Source: Climacium dendroides
Taxonomy: Eukaryota; Streptophyta; Bryopsida; Hypnales; Climaciaceae
DNA length: 64,000 nt
Direction: 5' to 3'
NCBI GenBank assembly: GCA_950106755.1
Contig: OX467089.1
Coordinates: forward strand, 6,078,501 to 6,142,500
Shown: positions 37,428 through 47,850 of the stretch, piece by piece
Numbering within the stretch: the first letter of the stretch is position 1
How the letters are laid out: every line of letters starts with the position of its first letter
Translations under genes and position numbers: made by a program
The notes under the pieces: model-generated
Seen by the model: only the letters and a program-made list of their open reading frames with translations
Database searches by the model: none
What the model was told of the DNA's origin: nothing

Positions 37428-40400
37428 ATGGGGGAGAAGATGAAGAAGACCATGGATAGTGCGGAAAGGTATTACGTTCGTTTCAACGACAACCAGGGGT
37501 GCGATATCCAGTTGTATAAGACCGGACTTCTGAGCGAGTTGGAGAAGGAGATCTATCACTTCGGTGTGAAGTTTGCAGAGCAACTGGCGCGGGGATTCTC
37601 GCCAAACTCTGAGAAATTCCAGAAGCAATTCCCGAAGTTTCAGCGGGTTTCACAGGGATTGAAGCTGAAGGCTTTGCCCGAGGGTTATCAATCCTTCCCC
37701 CCTAAGGAGAAAAGAGTAGCGGCGAAGAAGCTTGTCGACGAGCTCGTCGACGAGCTCGCAGCAGCCATGAGCCATGGGCCAGTCCAGGTTTAGTTTGAAT
37801 TGGCCTGCGCTTTCTTTCGTTCGAATTGGGATTTTGTTTCCTTTTTCTAGTTATGAAAGGCGTAGAAAGCATCTGCTGTCGTGTTGTTATGTTGTCTTTT
37901 TCAGTTACAGAATGGCTTTACGGAAAGATTATTGGTTCGAAGGAGGGTTAGGATTCTTTTCCTATCTGACTGGCAGGGCATTATAGAATGTGAAGTCGTA
38001 ACATGGTGTACTATAATCATGGTCTTATGCACGTGTTGACATTCAGGCGGATGATTCTGATGACTTGCAGGGCAAGGGCAATGGATCAGATCCTGCCTCG
38101 AAAGGCGTCGCCAACACGTCTCTTCCTCCGGATGACTCCTCCTTGCAAAATGTTCCGCCCGGGAGCGTACGCAGTGAGGGGTTACCCTCGATTCCTCCGG
38201 AATTCCATTCTGATCTGAAAAGTAACATATTGAATCAGCCAGGTAAATTCCCGTCCCCCTGAACATTAGGATGTTTTTTTTTAAGGCAGTGCAGACCAAG
38301 TGCGCCCCCTGATTTCTGCCTGACCTATGCTTGTTCCGTTCGTATGTTTGAAGGGTGAATTTGGGACATTGATGCGTTTAGTATAATTCGAAAAATCACT
38401 TATGTTGGGATGAAAAAACTGAAGAGGTCGTTCTTTCATTGTAGTGCTCATTTGGCCATCCTCGCAGATAATCCCGAGAAGTTTCGGAAGGTTTCGGAGT
38501 GTTTGAAGCTGAAACCTTCGCCCAAGGATTTTAAATTCCTCTCCCGTATGAAGAGACGAGAAACGGTGGAGAAGCTTGGCGACAAGTTTGGCGACTTACT
38601 CGCAGCAGCTCAGGGCCATGGGCCAGTCCAGGTTTAGTTTGAATTGGCCTGCGCTTTCTTTCGTTCGAATTGGGGTTTTGTTTCCTTTTTCTAGCTATGC
38701 AGGTGGCAGAAAGCATCTTGGAGGCTGTGGTGTTGTCTTGTTGTCTTTTTCAGTTACAGAATGGTTTTACGGAAAGATTATTGGTTCGAAGGAGGGTTAA
38801 GATTCCTTTTTCTATCTGACTGGCAGGGCATTATAGAATGTGAAGTCGTAACATGGTGTACTATAATCATGGTCTTATGCAGGGTGTTGACACTCAGGCG
38901 GATGATTCTGATAACATGCAAGTGGGCGCGGGCAATGCACGTCAACTTGACAAGACTGTCAGGGAGGTCAGTGCCTGCTACTATGTTTCTTCTTCTTCTG
39001 TTTCAATAGATGTTTTTCCTTACGAAATGCATGGCTGTCACTTGCACAAGTTTCTGATTGCGCTCTTCCTGATCTCTCTGTTTGTATTGTTTTTTGATCT
39101 GGCACATCCGGAGGAGCATACTCAGGATATAAATACGTATTCGGGAGAATGTTGTCGTTTGCGTTTCCGTGTAGATACTCAATGTTGTCTACACAGTAGC
39201 GCCTGTGGTGTCAATGGATCCCAAGACGCCAGCTACAGATGGTTATGAAGTCATATTTGGATAGAAATTGTTTTGGAATTCCTAAGTTCATTTTGTGCGA
39301 CTGGGTAGTGGTTGTGTAAGGTAGCTCGGTTAATTTGGTCGGAGGGATATCAGTGTCCTCTAAGTCGTGTTTGTTTTGTTCATCATCAAATTTCACAATA
39401 TTATCGATTGAATTAGTCATTTTGAAACCATGGATTCGTTTCGGGGTTAACTTAACAAAGTGTCGCGCAACCTGATGCAGGGTGTTGACATGCAGGTGAA
39501 GAATCCTGATCCTGGTGAAATCCAAGTTGACGAAGTGCTGGCAGTAGCTCCAAATCCTGACTCAGGCAGTACCTTGTCGAATGTCACTTCCTTGCAGAAT
39601 GTCACAGGGTATCAGTGCGGTAAATTCTCACCCCCTGTGAAAGGCTATCTTAGTTCTTAGCAGTCATGGATACTCTCATTGAATGCTTGATTATGCACAT
39701 GGGGTCCCATTCCATGAATGTCAGAAGGATACTTCTGGTATAGTACTTCGTCTCTGAACATGGATATTCTTTTCCGTCGATCTTTAATTGTAATGCTCAA
39801 GGGGAAAAGCAATTCAACATAGTTGGAGCCACCTTTTTCAAGAAAAAACATTTTGTGGTATTGAAAATCATGAATAGTTTAATGACATTTTGGGGGACAC
39901 TTTAAATGGAAGTCTACTTGTCAGGAATGTATGACAGTTTTGCGGGTTTGGGTGTTGATTTCATCGTAGTTGGAATTCCTTTCAGATAATTCCCAAGGCC
40001 AGTCACTTTCCCGACCTCCTTTTCCGCTCGAGGAAATTGTTTTGGTTCTCAACGATCTTATGCTCCGGGCGTCGAGGTATCCGGGAATATTGCCCAAGTT
40101 TGAGTGGACGGAGGCGTCGTTTAGGTCATTTGTTATCAATTTGGAATCGTTGGAAGGTATGCTCTCATCACGTGGTTTATTTTACATTTTTGAGGAAGGG
40201 CAGCATGTTTAGGCCGTGCATGTTTTATCCCTTTGGAAATGTTTGAGATGTATTGGGATTAACTTATGCAGACAGTGGCATAGATTTCTAAGAGGTGAAA
40301 GATGGACCTGATTCTTGTCGTAAACTTTGCAAAAGCGATTTGCTTCTGTTACTACATAAGAGTATTGTAGTAATCATGCACCCCACAAGTTTTGGACCAT

Positions 40401-40744
40401 CTGCTTACCTTGAGATGTCGGCTGTGTTTCAGGTGGGTTGATGGTTGATCCAACCACGAATTCAATATCTCATCAGATGGAATTGTACCCATCACTAGAC
40501 GACTCCTCAACATATGAGGCGGTAACCAGCATGCCATCGATGGAGGAGGTAAGTCGGTATTCCTAGTTTTCCATCGCCCATCTGCTTTTAGGTTAAAATC
40601 CATGCTCCTCTGTTTCGTTACTGAAATTTGCAGCTGGCTGTAAACAAAGTTTTTATTAGATTCAGATTGTGTCTAGGAATTTTACGCATCATAGAGAAAA
40701 TCGTCTCTGTGATTTACGGGGAGGTATTCGTACGATCACAGTGA
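37428..40744 (+). CDS. gene 2: rearranged paralogue of gene 1
   Basis: Proposed exons: 37428-37787, 38047-38242, 38468-38631, 38883-38966, 39481-39619, 39986-40156, 40433-40548 and 40634-40744. All phases agree (0,1,0,0,1,1,0) and the product would be about 446 residues. Exon 1 is diverged from gene 1 exon 1 (EQLARGFSP, RVSQGLKLKALP). Exon 3 opens like gene 1 exon 3 (DNPE) but then switches to the second half of gene 1 exon 1 (KFRKVSECLKLKP ... GPVQ), so the basic domain is partly repeated. Exons 4 and 5 both start GVD and exon 6 (ASRYPGILPKFEW) again matches gene 1 exon 3. The original exon 2 acceptor is destroyed (CAG to CAC at 38,030-38,032); use of the next AG at 38,045-38,046 keeps the frame. 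Exon 8 is the least certain. Function unknown. Confidence 0.45.
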
Positions 40745-41597
40745 TTATTTGGACCATAGTCATGAATCATGAAGATGACTTTCTTTTTTCTTTTAATGTT
40801 TTGCCTAAAAATTCTTAAAAGCAGTCTAATCTTTTTGAATGTCTCGTTTTAGATACTCGATGAGGACTCTTTGAAACTGAGGTTGCTAAGATAAAATCTA
40901 ACATCCTTTGCATAATCCTCTCTAATCCAACAGTGCCACTAATGCTATAACCACATGTCATAATTGTACTAGATGTAAAGAAATTCATTCTTCAATTGGA
41001 ATTTTAGGCCCCAACATAAACTATTGCTCTCAACACATCTCACTTACATTGGACACCAAAAATTTTACATTTTAACCATTGCTTAGTCTCTCCTCTTCAG
41101 GTTGAGACCAACAAATAAATATGTGAAAGCCGTCCTTACAAGTTTTAGCGTACAGACTAGTGTGGTGTCCAATATTAATGTTAATCGTAAATTGTGTGCA
41201 ATGAGGGAGCTCTGGCTTTCAATTTCGTTATGAGTGGAGCTTGGGAAATGGTGATGCATTGTTGTATGGTTTTTAGTTAGTTCATGTACTAGACTTTTGT
41301 AGCATACAAGGTTGTTCGAGCATCAATGGATGTATCTTATAGGACACTACTAACATGTGGTTTTTATTTGTCAGATCTTGGAAAATGAGACCTGGGACAA
41401 TCTCCCTCTCCCGAGGCCCCTGGCACAAGTCCAAATTTGTATGCATTGTAGGCATGCCATACCATATTTTCAATAAGGTCTGTGGAGTGATTCACAGATA
41501 CTGAAAATTTGCGTTGCAAGTATGTGGTTGTATTTCTATATATGAAAGAAAAAATGAAATATAAACTGGGAAGTTATGAGCTCCCATCACCAACCCT

Positions 41598-41819
41598 GTA
41601 ACCCTGTAATACACTTAGTGTCCGATGGATGACACAGAATTCTCTTGTAAAGGACAGAAATGCAACTATTCATCCTCGGAGTTTTGTTGAGAAAAGGAAA
41701 CATCTTCTATAGTAGTTTGGCTTCCAATAAGTATTTTTTTTATTTTTTTAAGCGATTGATTCTCACGGTTTTAGAAAATGATGAATTTCATGGAGATCAA
41801 CCCATTCTTATAGGGTTAA
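41598..41819. mobile_element. TTAA-type insertion, 214 bp (piggyBac-like ends)
   Basis: The inserted part 41,602-41,815 begins CCCTGTAATACAC and ends TTCTTATAGGG, with GTAA on the left and TTAA on the right. Copy B at about 45,470-45,500 has a single TTTAACCCTAAAACACC here, so the segment is an insertion in copy A (or a deletion in B). The terminal match is short (CCCTxTAA). A similar sequence, beginning TTAACCCATAA and sharing TGCAACTATTCATCCTC, lies at about 62,380-62,570, so this is a family. No coding capacity. Confidence 0.5.
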
Positions 41820-43639
41820 CCCTTAAATTTCTCAATTTTTTTTAAAAAAAATTTCACATTTTAACTTATATTTTTGTACAAAAATATCAATTACTGCAAT
41901 TTCATGAAATTGGTCATTAAGGAAGGTTGTCTTTTCAACATTTGAGTATTACATTGGATGAATGAAAAATTAGTTGAATTAAACATTGCTTGCTAGTCCT
42001 CTGTCATCATCCAAAATATGGACATCAAAGCACTTAAGAGTTGAGTATCAACACCTAAAATATGAGCATGGATGGTGGAGAAAGGCATGGTAATTATCTA
42101 CACTTGAAATTGTCCAAATAAGCATTTGAGCATGATTTCTATTATTGATTTGTTTATATTTTTGTTGAATCTTGTTGGGAGTCAAAAGAGGATTTGAGAT
42201 TTTTTTTCACTTGCATTTTTGGACATCGGGGTGAAATAAATTATAAATTTTTAAGCGAAGTGTTGAAAATTGGATGAACCTTCATTAACCAAAATGAGCC
42301 TAAGGCATTTTTCCCTAAAATGTAGTTACTTACAACAATAATCATTGGTAGAAGTCATTAAACATGTGTCATTATGTGAAGCCTCCATCTCGTATCCCCA
42401 TTGTATTCTTCTTAGCATGTATTGTAATTGATTTCTTGGTGAATTCTAATAGATGAAACATGAAGAGTATTCATCTAAAAGAGTGTACATTCTTCCTTCC
42501 AAAAGTGATATTGACTTTAGAATTTGTAGAAAATTAGCAATTTCATTCATTGAAAATGGGAGAATATATAATATTCCTTCAAAAAGATTATTGACAAGAA
42601 TGTATCATTTTTGAGCAAAATATTACTAAAAATAAATGTTGATTACAGCTTATTGTTGCATTTGAAGTCCATTTTCTTTGATGTCAAGATGTATTGTTCT
42701 ATTGTCCTACCATCCATCAATACAACCCTATAAAGAAGAACTGATGTATGAAAATGGCTAAATAATATATTCATCTTCTAAATCCTTGAAAATGCTCAAA
42801 ATATATCTATACATCAATATGTAGTTTATTGCATTGAAACTTGCAAAGAAAAGTTTTTGGAAAAATCCAACTATAGGATTTTGCATGTGGTATAAAATTT
42901 GTAAAGTTTGATTGTATAGATTGAAAGATATTAGTTGCAAAAGATGATGTGAAAAAATATTTTTGGATATCTTTAATTAATGTTTGTGGAAAAAAATTAT
43001 ACTATAGATTTTGAATAAAAATATCTATTGTACAAAACATCATGTTAAGCATATCTCTACCTATTTTCAAGGGTAAAGAAGATATGAAAAACCTCCAATA
43101 AAATCTTGCAATGCTAAGGTGTGTTCAAAATTTACAATACAAAAAAAATTTGCAAACAATTTTTCCACCACATAATATCTGAAAACAAGAATTCTAGTGG
43201 AGAAAAATACCTAAAACAATAGCCATCATTCAAAAAAGGTTCCATTGTGTTCTTTGTTTCCATCATGTTCCCTTTTAGTTCCTAACTAGAATTTCGCTCT
43301 TGGATAATATCTCAAACCTATATAGTAGACCTAGCAAGCTTTGCTTGCTTTCAATTTTTTGCATCAAGAAGTATGTTTTATAATACTAAAAGCACAATTA
43401 GAAGGCCTTTCCAACAATATATTACATGCTGAATTTCAAGAAAAATTACTCTTGAAATCTACAATCAAAGCTTTTATATCATTATTGTATTAAGGTCTTA
43501 CATTCTTTCAAGTTCTTTCATGTTCATTCAAGACTTTACAAGAACATAAGAGGTTTAAATTTTTTTTCCAATGGTGCCATTCATACAAAACATTGTATTC
43601 TAAGAAAGTTGACTTGGTATTGAAGAGATTTGGCAATCA

Positions 43640-43850
43640 ATCTAGTCTATGCATTCTAATCTATGTAGTTTTGTCTATCTACTTTAATCTATTTAGTCTA
43701 ATCTATTTAGTTTGGTTTATCCAATCTTGTCTATTCAAGTCAATTTAGTCTATTCAACCCTATCCTAGTCTATTCAATTTAGTTCAATCTATATATCTAA
43801 TCTAGTCTAATCTACCCAATAGTTTATTCAGTCTATTGCACATAATTCGA
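43640..43850. repeat. degenerate TCTANTC-type minisatellite (copy A)
   Basis: Irregular repeats of AATCTAGTCTATTTAGT/CAATC text. The corresponding tract in copy B is 47,565-47,765. The complementary motif forms the array at 55,200-55,750. Confidence 0.75.
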
Positions 43851-43890
43851 TTGGACACATCAACTCTCTTCATATACTACAAAAATTGGA

Positions 43891-46800
43891 GAATGAGGTT
43901 TACATTTGTGAGGAAGGGAAAAATGTTTAGGCTGTGGTTGTTTGTGCTCTTTGGGAATGTTCGAGTTGTATTGGGATTAACTTATGCAGACAGTGGCATA
44001 GATTTCTAAGAGGTGAAAGATGGACCTGATTCTCGTCGTAAACTTTGCAAAAGCAATTCGCTTCTATTACTACATAAGAGTATTGTAGTAATCATGCACC
44101 CCACAAGTTTTGGACCATCTGCTTACCTTGAGATGTTGGCTGTGTTTCAGGCGGGTTGATGGTTGATCCAACCACGAATTCAGTATTTCATCAGGAGGAA
44201 TTGTACCCATCACTAGGAGACTCCTCAGCAGCATATGCAATGGTAACCAGCATGCCATCAATGGGGGAGGTAAGTCGGTATTCCTAGTTTTCCATCGCCC
44301 ATCTGCTTTTTTGTGTAAAAATTCTTTAAAACAGTCTAATCTTTTTGAATGTCTTGTTCTAGATACTCATTGAGGACTCTTTGAAACTCAAGTTGCTAAG
44401 ATAAGATATACCATTCTTTGCATAATCCTCTCTAATCCAACAGTGCCACTAATGCTAACCACATGTCATAATTGTACTATTGTAAAGAAATTCATTCTTT
44501 GGAATTTTAGGCCCCAACATAAACTATTGTTCTTAACACATCTCACTTACATTGGACACCAAAAATTTCTACATTTTAACCATTGCTTAATCTCTCCCCT
44601 TAGGTTAACCCATTAAGGACCAGGTCGATGACAAGAAATGAAAAACTGGCTGAAACTAACATGTTTTCATTAGTAGCCAAAGTGGATACTAATGAAAACA
44701 TGTCAGTTTCAGCTACGTTTTCACTCCATTCATCGACCTGGTCCTTAATGGGTTAAGACCGACAAATAAATATGTGAAAGCTGTCCTTACAAGTTTTAGC
44801 ATGCAGACTAGTGTAGTGTTGAATATGTTCAATATCAAAGTTAATCGTAAATTGTGTGCAATGAGGGAGCAGGAGCCAGAGTTTGAGAAAAACATGGGGT
44901 CTGATGGAGTTTGGTGCTGTGTTTCTTTTGTACTATTCTTAGTTGAACTGCCCTCTGACACCCATGTTTCAAACTGTGGTTTCCTTTATATTAACTTTGT
45001 TATCTCTGGCAGCAATGAAACCCAGGTCTCCAACTCTAGATGATGAAACCATATGTAGTGAAATGAGCTCTGGCTTTCCTTTGTGTCCATTTCGATTTCA
45101 TTATGAGTGGAGCATGGGAAATGGTGATGTATTGTTGCATGGTTTTTAGTTAGTACATGTACTAGACTTTTGTAGCATACAAGGTTGTTAGAGCATCAAT
45201 GGATGTATCTTAGGACACTACTAACATGTGGTTTTTATTTATCAGAGCTTGGAAAATGAGATCTGGGGCAATCTCCCTCTCCTGAGGCCTGGGGCCCCTG
45301 GCACAAGTCCAAATTTGTATGCAGGGTAGGCATACCATATTTTCAATAAGGTCTGTGGAGTGATCCACAGATACTGAGAATTTGTGTTGTAAGGACGTGG
45401 TCGTATTTCTATATATGAAAGAAAGAATGCAATAAAAACTTGAAAGGTATGAGCTCTCATCATCAACCTGGAGTGTCTTTAACCCTAAAACACCTCAGTT
45501 CTTTTTTGAATTTTTGCACATTTTTGCTTATATCTTTGTACAAAAATATCAGTTACTGCAATTTCATGAAATTGGTCATTAAGGTAGGTTGTCTTTTCAA
45601 CATTTGAGTATTACATTGGATGAATGAGAAGTTAGTTGGACTAAATAACATTTGAGTATTACATTGGATGAATGAGAAATTAGTTAAACTAAATAGTGCT
45701 TGTCAGCCCTTTATTCATCATTTAGAATATGGACATTGGAGCGCTTAAGGGTTGAGTATCAACACCTAAAATATGAGCATGGATGGTGGAGGAAGGCAAG
45801 GTAAATCATTTTAGGTAATTGTCTACACCTAAAATTGTCCAAATAAGCATTTGAGTATGATTTCTATTATTGATTTGTCTATATTTTTGTTGGATCTTGT
45901 TGGGAGTCAAAAGAGGATTTACTTGCATTTTTGGACATTGGAATGAAATAAACTATAAATTTTTAAGTGAAGTGTTGAAAATTGGGTGAACATTAATCAA
46001 AATGAGCCTAAAGCATTCTTTTTTAAAATTTAGTTACTTACAACAAAAATCATTGGTAGAAGAGTCATTGAACATGTGTCATTATGTGAAGCCTCTATTT
46101 TGTATCCTCATTGTATTCTTTTAGCATGTATTGTGATTGATTTTTTAATGAATTCTAATATCAATAATTGGTTCTCTATTCAGATGAATTCATTTATTGA
46201 AGCGATGCAATTGTTCACATCTATGTAAATGGATGAAACATGAAGAGTATTCATCTAGAAGAGTATACATTCTTCCCCCCAAAAGTGATATTGACCTTAG
46301 AAGTTGTAGAAAATTAGCAATTTCATTCATTGAAATGGGAGAACATATCACATAATAGTCCCTTAAAAAGATTGTATCATTTTTGAGCAAAATATTAATA
46401 AAAATAAATGTTGATTACAGATTATTGTTGCAATTGAAGTCCATTTTCTTTGATGTCAAGATGTATTGCTCTATTGTCCTATCATCCATCAATACAACCC
46501 TATAAAGAAGAATTGATGTATAAAAATGGCTAAATAACATATTCATATTCTAAATCCTTGAAAATGCTCAAAATATGTAAGTACACATCAATATGTAGTT
46601 TATTGCATTGAAACTTGCAAAGAAAAGCTTTTGGAAAAATCCAACTATAAGATTTTGCACGTGGTATAAAATTTGCAAAGTTTGATTGTAAAGATTGAAA
46701 GATATTTGTTGCAAAAGATGATGTGAATAAGTATTTTTGGACCCTAGTAGAAAATTTTAGATATTTTTAATTAGTGTTTGTGGAAAAAAATTATCCTATG

Positions 46801-47850
46801 GATTTTGAATAAAAATATCTATTGTACTAAAGTTCATGTCAAGTATATCTCCACCTATTTTCAAGGGTAAAGAAGATATGAAACACCTCCAATAAAATCA
46901 TGCAATGCTAAGGTATGTTCATAATTTACTATACAAAACAAATTGCAAACAATTTTTCCACCACATAATTTCTCAAAACAAAAATTCTAGTGGAGGAAAA
47001 TACCTAAAACAAAATCCATCATTCAAAAAAGGGTCCTATTGTGTTCTTCTCTATTTCCATCATGTTCCCTTTTAGTTCCTAATTAGAGTTTCACTCTTGG
47101 ATAATATCTCAAACCTATATAGTAGACCTTGCAGGCTTTGTGTGCTTTCAATTTTTTGCATCAAGAAGTATGTTTTATAATATTAAAAGCACAATTTGCA
47201 AGGCCTTTCCAAAAATATATTAAATGTTGAATTTGAGGAAATTTACTCTTGGAATCTACAATCAAAGCTTTTATACCATTATTGTATTAAGGCCTTACAT
47301 TCTTAAGTTCTTTCATGTCCATTCAATACTTTAGAAGAACATGAAAGCTTTAAATTTCTCTCCAATGGTAGCATTCATACAAAACATTGTATCCTAAGAA
47401 AGTTGACTCGGTATTAAAGAGATTTGACATGATTAGATAAAACATACACACGCTTGTTTGTTTTTCCAAAGGATAAAACTAAAATAATGGTTACACATGA
47501 AGGTGTCTAAAGTTCCTTGTAGTGCCTTTTGAAAGATTTAGTATTTTTTAAACTTGGCAATCAATCTAGCCTATTTATTCTAATCTATGTAGTCTAGTCT
47601 ATCTAATTTAATCTATCTAATCTAGTCTATTTAGTCAGGTCTATCCAATCTAGTCTATTCAAGTCAATTTAGTCTACTAACCCAATTCAATCTATTCAAC
47701 CCTATTTAGTCTATCCAATTTAGTTCAATCTATTTAGTCTAGTCTAGTCAATCCAGTAATCTATTCAATCTATTGCACATAATTTGATTGGACACATAAA
47801 CTCTCTTCATATACTATAGTACAAGAACTTGAAGAATGAGGTTTAAGACT
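43891..47850 (+). repeat. tandem duplication, copy B
   Basis: Repeats copy A in the same orientation over about 3.9 kb. It includes a second version of gene 2 exon 7 at about 44,152-44,268 (GGLMVDPTTNSVF ... TSMPSMGE, with intact AG and GTAAGT sites) but lacks the stretch corresponding to 40,590-40,800, so exon 8 is absent. It carries a 144-bp TTAA insertion, about 180 bp at 44,870-45,060 missing from A, a 48-bp tandem doubling at about 45,600-45,690, and about 130 bp near 47,430-47,560 missing from A. Confidence 0.85.
44605..44756. mobile_element. piggyBac-like MITE, 144 bp, TSD TTAA
   Basis: The element 44,609-44,752 has perfect 23-bp terminal inverted repeats starting CCCATTAAGGACCAGGTCG, with exact TTAA on both sides. 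The inner part is also imperfectly self-complementary (TAATGAAAACATG and complement). At the equivalent place in copy A the sequence runs AGGTTGAGACC without the element, so the insertion and its boundaries are directly visible. TTAA target duplication with CCC...GGG ends is the signature of the piggyBac superfamily. Confidence 0.75.

Larger units (their letters stand above)
40180..43890 (+). repeat. tandem duplication, copy A
   Basis: Begins near ACATTTTTGAGGAAGGG and ends at the block ACTCTCTTCATATACTAC. Copy B follows directly. Copy A contains gene 2 exons 7 and 8, a CCC...GGG insertion at 41,598-41,819 that copy B lacks, and an empty target (TTGA at 41,102-41,105) where copy B has a 144-bp insertion. 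Confidence 0.85.
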
